A stretch of 64,000 nt of DNA from Xestospongia bergquistia. Its lineage: Eukaryota; Porifera; Demospongiae; Haplosclerida; Petrosiidae. The notes under the pieces were generated by a model. It was not told the origin of the DNA, did not search any database, and worked only from the letters and a program-made list of their open reading frames with translations. This document shows, in pieces, positions 48,335 through 60,829 of this stretch. Position numbers and translations under genes: made by a program. The DNA is taken from contig OZ014421.1 of NCBI GenBank assembly GCA_963965975.1, positions 3,027,001 to 3,091,000 of the forward strand, in the 5' to 3' direction. Numbering within the stretch: position 1 is the stretch's first letter; each line of letters starts with the position of its first letter.

Positions 48335-50009
48335 TGAATGTTCTAATAATTATCTGTATTCTGTCATCAAACAATTATCTTAGTGTATAACAAATAAAAT
48401 GATTAACCAGTATAAACAATGACAACATGATGATATCTTAATACCTAAAAATTATCACAGTTTACATACATGAACATATTCACAAAAAACATTCCTTTCT
48501 CATAAAGAAGTTACAAGACTTGTTTATTCTTCTCTCCTCCTACGTGACTAATCCCTCAACTTATATCAGAAAATAGAAGTTAGTATAAGTCACTGCAGTC
48601 TTTTTGCCTAGTTTGTCTGGTGTGATAAGGTTTGCAAACAGCTCATGTAATACTTACAGAATAAAACAACAAAATAAATATAGTACAATCAGATACAGTT
48701 TAAAAGTGGTCAAGTCTACTAAGTTACCAAGGATAACAAGCAGAAATGGTTATAACAGACTACTGCTAATATGTTTAGTATATTTAATGATGCAGGCAAT
48801 CAAAGTTGTAGAATTACAATAAAGTTTTAAGGCCAGAACATTTTTCTCTCCTTTTTAAACTAATAATTCCTTATTATTACGCTTGCATATATTATATAAA
48901 TGTTTTCACGACAACGATACATACACACTAGTAGCACATACTAAGAATTGTTACTCTCATTTTGTATATTGCAAAAGGTACAGTGAAACAGCCTATGCTA
49001 CTTTTAAATAACCTCAATTTGAACGTTTTGCTATAGCAAACAAGCGTCTATAATCTCCCTTAATAGATGAATAATTCCTTAATTTACGAAGACCACTCCT
49101 TCTATGAAGATTATTCTAGAAATGCCGTTGATTTCCATCATTTCTCATTTTACCTTTATTTTCCTAACAATTTAATAATAAAATAAAATAAAAAATTAAA
49201 GTGATGAAGAAATAGACCTCTCTGAGTCAAATGGTGGCTTCTATAATATTTAATACTTGGTATTGGCATTCGTTAGGTTCATGAAGAGACTACATATGAT
49301 AGAACTTACATTAATGAAATATAAACATACCTCTTTGTAGAGAAATTGAACAGCATGCCACAGATCTGTATAAAGTAAAATCTAATAATATACCAAACAC
49401 ATATTGTACCAATGCTACAGTTAGTTTAATTATGGAACATGATAATACTCTTTTGGAAAGGGATACAGTGAGTGTTATTAGTCTACCACAAACAAATAGA
49501 GAATAGTTATTTAATCATAATGAAAGAAACTATTGAACTATACCATAATTACAGTAGATGCTGTTTAAGAATGCACTGACACTCCAGACATTCCTGTATA
49601 AGAAGGTAAGTCAATTTATTACAATTGTTGTCCATTCATTTTATTCAGTCAAGGTTATGCTAGATGGTGGAGCAATAGACGGGGTTGAAAAAGAGAAAAT
49701 TGTTTACTTCTTTGAGATTGGATGGGGGTGTGGTTCCTGTCTAAATTGTCCTGGCAGGAGTGCATTCTCTTTATAACATGATAACTCTACTAGAAGCCAA
49801 TATCAAACACTGCATACTTCAACATTTGATTATATTATTTTCGGCTAAATAATAACAAGCACATCCATGTCTACAACAAGTCAATACAGTGGATGTCAGC
49901 TAAAGGACAAAGTAAAGCAAAGAACACAGTTAATAGATCAATGTATTAAGGTAGTGTATGTATGACTTTTATATTTGATTAACAGAATATATCCTATAGA
50001 TTTGCAGGA
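47850..50009. other. AT-rich spacer with hairpin repeats
   Basis: After the hairpin cluster (48055-48380) the sequence is AT-rich. ORFs at 48604-48822 and 49558-49776 have no recognisable domain; the second is interrupted by a possible donor and acceptor and could be an exon scrap of an unknown gene. Confidence 0.45.
48055..48380. repeat. TA tracts carrying three copies of a hairpin-forming module
   Basis: The module ATTGAATGTTSTAATAATTA followed by TCTGTATTCTG occurs at 48092, inverted ending at 48170 (so the pair forms one long hairpin), and directly again at 48334. Each is bounded by (TA)n. Between them, 48207-48290 is a GC-richer segment (GGTCGCATAACGCGTGAAAC). Confidence 0.75.
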
Positions 50010-50230
50010 CAACTTTTCTTTCACAGTATTAGTAGAAGAGGTTGGATATTATTAGGCAGAGCTACCGCAATTATGGATTAAAGAATTCATGGTAATGATA
50101 ATTGGCTTCCTCATAACACATATACTAATGAAGACTTAAACCATACTGTCACATTTATAAAAAACTATACTGAGACTCATGTCATATTACTACCAAGAAA
50201 ATTACAGGTAACAACAGAATACAAACTCTG
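50010..50230 (+). pseudogene. Second remnant of the THGN/NYxE transposon-type family
   Basis: Translation near 50020-50210 gives RFAGQLFFHSISRRGWILLG, then, after a stop, RIHGNDNWLP and TVTFIKNYTETHVILLPRKL. This aligns with the minus-strand remnant at 35864-36073 (RTHGN ... [16 protein letters not shown]). It continues without a clear frame beyond 50230. Confidence 0.5.
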
Positions 50231-51632
50231 TTGACTCATAAGACAAAGAAAACAGCATGGAATAATTATATTCATGCTAATAAATCATTAACAAAACATA
50301 TAGCTGGGCATGTGGCTTCTTCAATATTTTGAAAACTTTTGTTGCTAAAAATTTAGTTGTTATTAGTCAAGATACCAATTCGTCCAAATCTCATAAATTA
50401 TGGGCAAATTTAAAGGATAATAGAAAAAAGTAATAATGAAAAATTTCTTCAAGATCATTTATTCTTGTTAACTAGTACTGTCACTTAAAGCAAATATACT
50501 TTATCTAGTAAACTCTAACCTTTAACTAATAACATGTTTAAATTTATCAATAATGAGCTTGTTACAGTCATGTGGCACCTATCTGATGAAGACAAATAAT
50601 ATACTTAATAAGTTAATCTATTAAATACTTTACTAACCAATCAAGTGTAGCTTAGCCATTATTGCCTTAATAAACAAGTCTATGTCTTCCTGGTAGGTAT
50701 CATGAGGTCATGTGGCTTAATCACGTGACATAGTTTGTGCAGGGCTAGATTAGATTCCCACGCGAGTTTTTAACAAGTACAAGGGACAATTATACTACAT
50801 ATTTTAAATTGAATACACCCTTTAATAACTTTTCTTTACATGTAATATGCAACAATATTATCTGCTTACCTGAAATGTGTGTTATTGAACATGAGTCACA
50901 TAATTTCTATAGTGGAAATGATACAATTCTGCTTCATCTACTCTCTATTAATCTGCACACTATTCTCAAATGGTCTAACAATTAAATGCGTTAATATGAA
51001 TTGAAGAAGTATTTCACATCTAGCATCACTAAACAGATATAGAGATGTCATCTTGCAGCTGCTTCATTTACATTACTTCAAAATAAAACTTAAAGCATAA
51101 AAATTGAAGCATAAAAAAGGAAATGATGTGGAAGGTTTTGTTGCATTTTAAGGCTAAGAGATGTTTAGTGATGAATTTGTTTCAACCAAGCATAGAGTCA
51201 GAGCCTGGTTAATGAAAGGCACAAGTACACAATGAACAGATAAAATGTTGGAAAGTCTTACCAAAGATGTATCAATAGAGGCTGTCATGGCAGAGTGTCA
51301 CTAGAATAAGATAAAGTTATTAAAACCATTGGAAGACATTCTTACGAAACTAAGATTGAGACAGATAAAGTTATAAAAACATTAAATGAGAAGGGCAAAA
51401 GAAGAAACCAAATCAATGTCCAATCAATACCAATTAACAATACAGACCATTTCTATCAATGAAGAGTTGCAATGTGACAAGCAATGTGACTGACTGATAC
51501 TCGGGAATATAAAACTGGATCGTTAGGGTACAGAGTACTAGTTAATGGAATACGTCATCCACATTATGTTATATGTACATTTTCAATCATTAACACACCG
51601 ATATAATAAAACCCAAATCCAAAGATTCATAA
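50231..51632. other. AT-rich spacer
   Basis: No supported gene or repeat. The first part may be the decayed continuation of the transposon-type remnant at 50010-50230. Confidence 0.4.
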
Positions 51633-52942
51633 CTATGGCATTCCAAACTGGACAAAATTATGTTGACAAAAACACCATTACCTAGACAATATCGCCATGC
51701 TCAAACAGTGCTTCATTTATGTTAGTTAACTAGTACTGTTGTTCATTGTCTGATCAATAGACAACATCTATATGTTCAACTTGAACACAGTGCTATCATC
51801 ATTGTGTGATCGTGGTGGATCCACAGACAAGATCATCATGCTCAACAATACTATCATTCATCGTTCTCAGCAGCAGATAAAATCCGTCATGTTCAAGTAG
51901 TGGTCAAACTCACAGCCCAACGGAACTGAAGTCACCTGTCGTCATATGTTTTGTTAATAAGATTAATTATTATTGATTATTAAATTGCTAGCACACATTG
52001 TTGTAATACTTCAGATAATAGAGAATCTTGCTTAGTTGATAACTTTGATAGTGCCTAAGGGAGTGGCATGCTTTCTTTTTAAGTGAATTTATAATTGTTA
52101 TGCCAACATGTAATCAATGAGGTTTACTACTTTGATGAAGATGAAGGCCTAAGTTCTGATCATGAGATCTTGAGTCAGAAACAAATTTAGAAGTCATTTT
52201 TATTGTACAATGTATAGCCAATAAAGACTACTAGAGGGTCAGCATCGGAATGTAATTATAAATAAATCTGAAAGGGGAAGAAATAATTTGCTTTGGGAAA
52301 TTGGTGTGAAGATAATGAAAGACGATTGGAATAATGATCAGATATCAGTGGACTACAATGCTCAGATGATATGATAAAGCCAGTGATTAGTGTTATTAGG
52401 AGATAACTCTATAAGTCTAAGATGTTTTCGTCTTTGTGGATGGATTTCTCAAAATGGTTTCCATTTTAAGCAAATTTAGGCAGATAGCATCTTTCATGAC
52501 AATCATCTCTTGTATACACAGAGCCCACCCAACTTTTTTACTGAATAAAAACCTACAGAAGCCGAAGGCGGACATCTAATTCTATTTGTAATTTCATATT
52601 CTATTTTGAAATTTTCCAAAAATATTCCAATTCCAATTCTATTTCCTATCCTTTGATGGATTATTTAACAATTTAAATTGAGCTCAATGAAGTGAAATGA
52701 GCACAGCGAGCACACATGAAAACAAATGTATTATTGATAATATATAAAACAGTACTAAAGATCATTATAAACTATTTATATAACACAGAAATTATATACC
52801 TCTAGTTTAAATATCAAACACTTCACTTATGTATTATAGAATAATGTAATACACACACACACGCACACACACAAACACACACACACACACATATATATAT
52901 ATACTGTTTAATTTGCATGATTAATTTACCCATATGACCATA
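51633..52942 (+). repeat. Long inverted repeat, left arm
   Basis: This matches 57697-58972 as reverse complement over about 1.3 kb with scattered differences (landmarks TATGGCATTCCAAACTGG at one end and CATATGGGTAAATCAA at the other). The arm holds a (CA)n run at 52851-52892 that is absent from the other arm. No intact ORF. Confidence 0.88.
52851..52908. repeat. (CA)n then (TA)n microsatellite
   Basis: An interrupted CA run followed by TA, inside the left inverted-repeat arm. The right arm lacks the CA run, so the tract expanded after the duplication or was lost from the other arm. Confidence 0.93.
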
Positions 52943-54292
52943 TGGGTAAATCAAATTACTTCATTTAATTTATATAGTACACTCTGCAGAGGGATTCAAA
53001 TAATATGGCATAAGCAATAACTTTATTATATTAATGAAATAGACCAGCTAGCTAGGAGTGACATCTGCTCGGTTTGTGTATTTGCCATTTCTGATTTGAA
53101 ATTAAGGCTAATCACAATACCAATGTCTCTGACAACATTAGACTGAGTCTAGCTCCATACCCATATTTGGGTCAGTCTAATTGATAAATAGAGTGAGTAT
53201 GAATACATGCAATATTCACATTTGACCATAAGCTACACCACCCTGATTCAGTATAATTGAAAAGATAGTGACCAGGAAGGTGTTCAAGTACAAAGAGACT
53301 GTCACCTCAAAACCTCTGCTAAGGAGACTAAAGAAAGGGCAGTTTCTCTTTCCTATCTGTACACACTTTAAAGTGATACAGTAGCTATGCCTCATGGCTT
53401 CTGTAAGTATTCAACGTAGTGAGAAAGTCATATAAACAATTTCTTTATCTTCATTTAAGGATGATTAAGCAGGAGCTGAAGATTATTATCTCTCAGAGAC
53501 ATAGTGGTAAACCTTTCCAGTCAATGTTCTGTTGTTGATAGAATGTTCTCCTATATTTGCCTTTCTTCTCAAATTATTGACTTATTTCTCTTTCATCCTG
53601 TGGAATGCTCATAATCTTAAAAATGAAATTAATAAGTTTCTAACCTTAGTAATCTATCAGGAAACTTAGCTTAATCCACAAATGTTTGATAATATTAATT
53701 TATTACTTTTGGATATAATATTTCTCTACTCGATTGGACCACATCTAATGAAGGTGATATTCTAACATAACTAGTAACAGTAATCAATAATATTCCAAGT
53801 CAGTTATTTAAATCTTCAGATTGTGTTGAATTGGATTTCTTCTTGCATTGGATGACATTGATAGAGGGAAGACCCAATTAATTGATGTCTGTGCCACAAC
53901 TAAAGTCACCTAAAATGATATATAATAAATAAAGTTCAAGTAATGTTTCTAGCTGGTTGTTACAGAAGCTGATAGACGGCCATCCATTTTTACTTTGTAA
54001 TTTCATATTCTGCTTTGAAGTTTTCTCGAAAATATCCAAATCTACTTTGCACTAGTTTTCTCAAAAAAATCCAATTCCAATACTACTTTCTATCCTTCGA
54101 TGGAATATTTGACAACTAAAATCTTATACCCCGATCCTAACTGGAAACATGTTGCTTCGTTCCATTCTAAAAGATGTCAATGTGGACTGTTCTCTACTAC
54201 AATCTACTGTTGTATCATTACCTGTACAAGTGATATCATTGGTAAGTAAGTACTATAATATATCTACTTTAATATAGTCACATCTACTGTAG
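52943..54292. other. Spacer before the FN3 pseudogene
   Basis: AT-rich. A piece near 53990-54110 repeats a motif of the inverted-repeat arms (TTTGTAATTTCATATTCT, CTATCCTT). One possible upstream exon of the FN3 gene ends with a GTAAGT donor at about 54242. Confidence 0.45.
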
Positions 54293-55241
54293 GTCCTCCT
54301 CACTTGCTAACTCATCAGTTACTGGATAATGCAATGATATTAAGATGGTCTCCTCCATTAATGGACTATATTCAGTTAGTAATACAATAAACAGTAGTTA
54401 ACTCTGATAATATATCAGTAATGTTCACTACAGTAACTAACTCAAGTAACATAACTCTATGTAAAGATAATATATCATATATCGAATGTAGTCAGTTACA
54501 ATGGAGTGTATCTGCTTGTGCACAATATGGTTATAATGAACTAGCTATTGCTAAAGATAACTCTACAATAATATCAGGTAATGTTATTATATCTTACAAT
54601 TACTCTATTTCCTTGGTTTTAATATAGCACCTGATATCACTAATGAGATAATTGTTTCTAAAATATCTGGAATATTATCACTCATTTTCAGTGTATGTTA
54701 CTTTATTACAAATCCTTTCCCAGGACAATGTCCAAACAACTTCAGCATATGCTGAACTCATAACCGACAAGGTGAGTAATTCTACTTACTGTACTCAATA
54801 ACACATCATATAGTATAATATGTTGTACATTATAAGTATATGTATTTTGTAATGTAATATGTACATGTGGACTTCATTTGTAGAGGATGTTACCTAATAC
54901 AAATTATGCTACACCTGAAACAGCTGTCAATGTCATTCCTTTACACTCCCTGTACCTCCTCCTACTACATCCCCTTCTCAGTTAAAGAATGTTGTTGATA
55001 TGCCAGGTTATAGTGAGGTACCTGTTAATATAAAAAAGGTATTGAGTATGTGTGTAATTAGAGGACACACCCATTACTCCACCCATTTTAGACCAATAGT
55101 AAAAAGAAGGAGAAGGACTCAATACGAAGTCCCAAAGTAAGAACTTTCAAGTTGTCACTCTGACATTTGAATCTCTCAATTTCCTCTAGTCTAGATCTCC
55201 TTTACCTTCTCTTCCAATCAGTAATGACTCAGATAATAATG
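54293..55241 (+). pseudogene. FN3-domain receptor-like pseudogene with a tyrosine-rich tail
   Basis: Exon 54293-54577 is 285 bp, phase 1-1, typical of a fibronectin-III domain: it begins GPPHLL, has the core Trp (ILRWSPP) and a tyrosine-corner-like AQYGYNELA, with paired Cys. An in-frame TAA near 54385 breaks it. Exon 54628-54692 starts APDIT and is hydrophobic but short for a membrane helix. Exon 54724-54771 encodes SAYAEL; then, after an acceptor near 54882, come NYATP and, beyond a one-base frameshift near 54950, GYSEVP. Small basic and Ser/Pro-rich exons follow (about 55094-55138 and 55190-55241). Spaced tyrosines of YxxL/YxxV type suggest a phosphotyrosine-signalling cytoplasmic tail in the parent receptor (inference). 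It lies between the inverted-repeat arms. Confidence 0.5.
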
Positions 55242-56828
55242 GTACCTTTTTATTCTCCACATTCATCAGATCAAATCAAGGTTAGATTATAATATGATAT
55301 TTTTAATGATATTGACTTTATCAGAATGAAACTAAAGATGATACAAGTACTCATTTGTATGCTGAAAAAAGAATGTAATATTTTAAATGTACTATCTATA
55401 TGTACATGTTAGTGTTGTTTTAGTATGGTAAATTAGTTTTAGTTTTAGTTATAGTTTTCCTACTCTCTTTACTTTAAGTTTTAGTTTTAGTTATATTAAT
55501 GCAATTGTAAACAATTTTAGTTATAGTTATTGTTATCAATTCTAAATTGTATTTTAGTTTTAGTTATAGTTCTCGTCAAAAAATTGTTTTAGTTTTAGTT
55601 TTAGTTATTGTAAAAAATCATCATAATTAATTATCATAATACTAATGAAATAAGACAACTAAGCATCTTGTTCTCTTCGGGTGGTGGAGGAGAATAAGTA
55701 GCAGAAGGCTCAAAAGAACCAGTAAATGAGTTATCAGCCATTTTGTTAATGGTACATGTGAACAAATGCCCCACCTACTTTAAGAAGTCACACCTCTGCT
55801 GAATACTGTAATAGTTTTGGTTAATACTGTACAATTTTAGTTTTAGTTTTAGTTAATGTCAGTCACAATTACAGTTATAGTTTTAGTTATAGTTAGACAC
55901 CAGTAGTTTTAGTTTTAGTTATTGTTATAAGCACTATGGAGTTTGAATTTTAGTTTTAGTTTTAGTATAGGAAAAGTGCCTTACTAAAATATGTTTTAGT
56001 TTTAGTTATTGTTAACTAAAACAACACTAGACTACATGTACTATTATATGTACATGTACATATAGATAGTAAATATACTATATACCTACATATTCATGTA
56101 ATAGTACATGAATATTATCAATTCTTGTAATTAGTTAATGATCTTTCCACTCTACTTATTAATATATATAGTAATATTATATAATTTAAACATGACAATG
56201 TTTAATCATCCCAGTACTATAATAATTATATCTCCTATGTTAGACAACAACACAATATACTCCAATTGATTAAACTCAAAGGGATTATCCTACACTAACA
56301 GTAGGTCAACAGGATGCTGCCAGTATTACATAATATTTAATAAATTACTTCACAAGAAGAGCTCATCATGTCGTATCATTTATTGTTATTTATTATTGTT
56401 GTATCTCTGTTCATTATTGTCATCATCATCATTGTCATCATCTTTATTATTATCGCTGTTGATTTATGTTAGTATCAAATCATTTTATTAGTCAACATCA
56501 TTTAATCATCAATGATATATGACATCATTTTAATTGATATAAAAGTTTTTGTTTTTAATTAAAATGTAATAATTCATTAGTAAATTTATATTGTATATTC
56601 TTGTTGCAGTTACTGCATTAAGTAATCTGTCACAAAATTAATATTGCTAAGTATAATAACCATTATGCCTATAATTTGGTATTAGAATTGTTTATGGATT
56701 GTGAGTTCTTATAATATAAACGATAATTATATATATCATAGACACTGACACACTTCAAGTTTAGATACATATATGAAAGTACTTTAAAGTGCTTTAAAAG
56801 AGCTTAAAATCATTTATTCATTATGCAG
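55242..56828. other. Spacer containing the TTTTAG repeat field
   Basis: Besides the hexamer repeat (55432-56020) there is a hydrophobic low-complexity stretch at 56368-56472 (Ile/Val-rich translation) that could be a lost membrane exon, not supported further. Confidence 0.4.
55432..56020. repeat. Degenerate (TTTTAG)n / (TTATAG)n satellite-like field
   Basis: Clusters of AGTTTTAGTTTTAGTTATAG recur over about 590 bp, interrupted by unrelated AT-rich DNA. All clusters have the same strand polarity. Confidence 0.85.
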
Positions 56829-57479
56829 CCTTTGTCAATTTTGGCATCCAATGGTCATCTTACTCACATTTTGTTACCCCTTCTGTCATCTTTACCTCTT
56901 TTGATGACATCAAATGTAAGGACCTCATCTCCTATTCCATTTCCTTTGACTGACCATTTCTTCTTGTTCTAATTTGACAATAACCATCACAACAACTTTC
57001 TCAACAGTTATAGATCTTGTTTCGTATACTGCAACCTTTATTAGTAGTGCTGATCCTACCACTAGTAGTACTTTAAAAGGTACAGATAATCTTCCTCATA
57101 AACAACTGTTAAGAGTGAGTTTTTTACAGAAGTTGGAAATTCACTTCCAACTCAACCATTAGCAGAGGACTATTAAATAATAGTATATATACTATTATTT
57201 TATTGACAGTTATAGTAACTCTTGGTTGTATACTTATCATTCTGTTTTTACTAACTACTGTTATAATAATATTGATATCAGGAATAGCTGTGTATATTAA
57301 CAGAAAGGTTTGGCAATTATTTAGAGTAGATTATCATTATTTTGATATTAATCATTACTCAGAAAAAAGCTATACCAGATCCCCAACTGCAGACCAGTCC
57401 ATCATATAGTACAAGAAAAGTGTTCTTGATAAGAGGTGTCACCAGTGATATATCAGATTATGAATATGCACAGCATTAG
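56829..57479 (+). CDS. 3' end of a single-pass receptor-like gene (5' part not identified)
   Basis: Four exons fit in phase with consensus sites: 56829-56915, 57008-57079, 57210-57307 and 57363-57479 (stop TAG). The first two give extracellular-type sequence. The third is a membrane helix (TLGCILIILFLLTTVIIILI) ending with NRK, and the fourth adds KK, so a basic stop-transfer follows the helix. The tail has tyrosines in SPSYST and SDYEYAQH. No stop interrupts the chain, unlike the FN3 pseudogene 2 kb upstream, which could be a separate copy or the broken front of the same locus. It lies just inside the right arm of the inverted repeat. Function unknown; a surface receptor is inferred from layout only. 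Confidence 0.42.
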
Positions 57480-57696
57480 ATTAAAGGATTATCACACAAC
57501 GTTATAGTATAATATGTTGAATTAAATGAATAATGTGTTTAAATTTACTTTTTACACTAGTTCACATTACTAATAATTAGAACTGTGTCTGGTAATTACA
57601 TGCTATGTAGTTATTGAAGTGATCAACTGAGTTGACAGAGATAGAAACAAATTAACACTTAAATGTATATATATATAAACATATGTGTTGATTGAT

Positions 57697-58972
57697 TTAC
57701 CCATATGGCTATATTGGTAAATTAATCATGCAAATTAAACAGTTCATTTATATGTGTATTACATTATTCTATAATACATAAGTGAAGTGTTTGATATTTA
57801 AACTAGAGGTATATAATATCTTTGTAAAGTAAATAGTTTATAATGATCTTTAGTACTGTTTTATATATTATCAATAATACATTTTGTTTTCATGTGTGCT
57901 CGCTGTGCTCATTTCACTTCATTGAGGTCAATTTGAATTGTTAAATAATCCATCAAAGGATAGGAAATAGAATTGGAATTGGAATATTTTTGGAAAATTT
58001 CAAAATAGAATATGAAATTACAAATAGAATTAGATGTCTGCCTTCGGCTTCTGTAGGTTGTTATTCAGTAAAAAAGTTGGGTGGGCTCTGCTTATACAAG
58101 AGATGATTGTCATGAAAGATGCTATCTGCCTAAATTTGCTTTAAATGGAAACCATTTTGAGAAATCCATCCACAAAGACGAAAACATTTTAGACTTATAG
58201 AGTTATGTCCTAATAACACTAATCACTGGCTTTATCATATCATCTGAGCATTCTAGTCCACTGATATCTGATCATTATTCCAATCTTCTTTCATTAACTT
58301 CACACCAAATTTCCCAAAGCAAATTCTTCCTTCCCCTTTCAGATTTATTTATAATTATATTCCGAAGCTGACCTTTAGTAGTCTTTATTGGCTATACATT
58401 GTACAATAAAAATGACTTCTAAATTTGTTTCTGACTCAAGATCTCATGATCAGAACTTAGGTCTTCGTCCTCATCAAAGTAGTAAACCTCATTTATTACA
58501 TGTTGGCATAACAATTGTAAATTCACTTTAAAAAGAAAGCATGTCACTCCCTTAGGCACTATCAAAGTTATCAAGATTCTCTATTATCTGAAGTATTACA
58601 ACAATGTGTGCTAGCAATTTAATACAATATACAATAATAATTAATCTTATTAACAAAACATATGACGACAGGTGACGTCAGTTCCGTTGGGCGGGGCGTT
58701 TGACCACTACGATTTTGCTTGAGCATTTGTCTGCTGCTGAGAACAATGAATGATAGTATTGTTGAGCATGATGATCTTGTCTGTGGATCCACCACGATCA
58801 CACAATGACAATAGCACTGTGTTCAAGTTGAGCATATAGATGTTGTCTATTGATCAGACAGTGAACAACAGTACTAGTTAACTGACATGAATGAAGCACT
58901 GTTTGAGCATGGCGATGTTGTCTAGGTAATGGTGTTTTTCTCAACATAATTTTGTCCAGTTTGGAATGCCAT
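57697..58972 (-). repeat. Long inverted repeat, right arm
   Basis: Reverse complement of 51633-52942. It has short minus-strand ORFs (58619-58801, 58798-58980) that are chance frames over a degenerate internal repeat with the phrase GAGCAT..GATSTTGTCT. It ends about 20 bp before duplication copy 2 begins. Confidence 0.88.
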
Positions 58973-60180
58973 AATATCATGAAGAATGTATGAGCTATTA
59001 AGACAACAAATGAGAGACCTTATTATGAGAGCATGTTTTATAGTGTTTGGAATTGATACTTACCTCATGTAATCATTATCACGACAATGTCAGATTAATG
59101 TTTGTAGTGTTGGAGAAACAATACTACAACTGTGAGAAGTATGAACACTCATTGATGAACTAATGAGTGTAATATAAATAGATACATTGACATAGTAGTT
59201 TTTATAGTTGAAAAGCTTAATTACATGTTTATTTTGTCCATATAAGGATAATCACTAGAGTGTTTGTTATTTTGTCAACTGTACACAATATAACAAACAT
59301 ACTGATATAATATATGTACAGTACTCACACTAGACTGGTGTGCGTAGTAAGTTATGTCCTTCGCTATATCCTCCTCATTACATACAGAGTCAGTTGTAAG
59401 TTAATGTAATAGTAAATGTATGATACTTTGTGTCTCTTTCTTTACTCTTGATATAAGTTTATATTTATAACAATCAATCTAGTAATATAATAATGTAATC
59501 AACTACTACTAGTATTGTGTATAGTAGTGACAATATTACACTATTACATGTACATATCATTAATGAAGACATTATCATACTTAACATACATAGTATGACT
59601 TTTAGTGAGTCATGTTATTCAATAGTAATTTGGTTCATTTAAATGTTCCTTTATCTATTGATCCTACAATATTCTCTATCTGTCCATCCATTCATTCATC
59701 CTATAGATGAAGTAATCAATACATGACACTGTATGGTTTATTACTATGTTGTAATGATGAATACTAATGAGAATCACTAATGTTTAGTGACATTATTATA
59801 TGTGTAGAAAATGAAGCCTCCTTTATAAACCATATATAAGTCTGCCCATGTACATTGTCAAAATGATAAAGAAATTGTTTACATCATGATGATGCTCAAT
59901 AAAGCTAACAAATCAAAAATACATCTACATGTAACTATTGACATTTCTATTTTATATTTTTAACAGGAATAAAACACTACATATTATGAACAGAGGAGTT
60001 TAGTATAAGATAGTTAAAGCTAATAAAGAAACCTTATCTTTTCTAAATGAATAAATGAAGTGTTAACTGTGTACACTACATACTATTGAATGACAGATCA
60101 GTTAGTCTTATATATCAACAGTAATGTAGGATACATTGTCATCACAATCATTTACAAAAGTCACTTTCATAATATACTGA

Positions 60181-60486
60181 TTATGTAACCTGTAATATTG
60201 ATGAGTTATAGTCAGTGACATGGAGTGGGTGGAGTTTGGGTAGCAAGTTAACATATAATTTTTTTATCGTTTTGAAATTCCTATGGCACCATATGAAGAC
60301 ATCATTGTTATCATTAACAGCAAGTGCAGAATATTGTGGATGTGGGAGACCTCCTTTATTTGCTCCAGCTACTTTCACAACTTTTAGAGATCTATCTTGG
60401 CAATTTACGACTTGATTATAAGATGGCGGCATAGTAAGATCACTTAACTGACTAACAACTACATCCATATACCTTGAAAGTGACAT
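60181..60486 (-). CDS. Hypothetical 101-residue protein or exon
   Basis: Starts MSLSRYMDVVVSQLSDLTMP; the middle reads VAGANKGGLPHPQYSALAVN followed by DNNDVFIW. The run of Gly, then a Ser-Ala-Leu-Ala strand, then V-x-x-W recalls an RCC1-type blade (weak, from pattern only). The same place in duplication copy 1 (about 27180-27450) is too decayed to translate, so this copy has kept an open frame by luck or selection. Probably one exon of a longer minus-strand gene whose other pieces lie at 60830-60953 and further right. Confidence 0.35.
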   Translation of the reverse strand: MSLSRYMDVVVSQLSDLTMPPSYNQVVNCQDRSLKVVKVAGANKGGLPHPQYSALAVNDNNDVFIWCHRNFKTIKKLYVNLLPKLHPLHVTDYNSSILQVT

Positions 60487-60829
60487 GAAGATGTCAGATG
60501 GAGCTGTCCAATTTGACCTGATGGATAAACAAGAGATAGTATAATATGATTACATCATAAGATGTTGTTGTTACTATTCTTATAAGGTAGATTTCAGTAG
60601 TCCCTTCATCTGCTAATGCTTGAGTTGTAGCTCTAGTAACATGTAATATAATGTATTATTATAATCATAGTTAGTATACAATCTAATGATCATGTGATAA
60701 TTATAATTACAATATTTTGTAATATGGTGTGGATATGAAGTCTTAACAAAAAAAGGCAAGTAAATGAGATGGACCTATTGGGCAGGATTGCCTAGATTGG
60801 TCTGATGGATAAACAAGAGAAGATTTTAC

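Noticed and set aside
48055..48380. CRISPR-like array
   Set aside because: Repeats alternate in orientation, are embedded in TA tracts and lack regular spacers; the genome is eukaryotic.
49558..49776. Possible HECT-like fragment in a 72-residue ORF
   Set aside because: The resemblance rests on a few Gly, Asp and Phe positions and the ORF crosses likely splice sites.
60181..60486. Firm RCC1 assignment
   Set aside because: Only one blade-like pattern is visible, so it is kept as a hypothetical protein.
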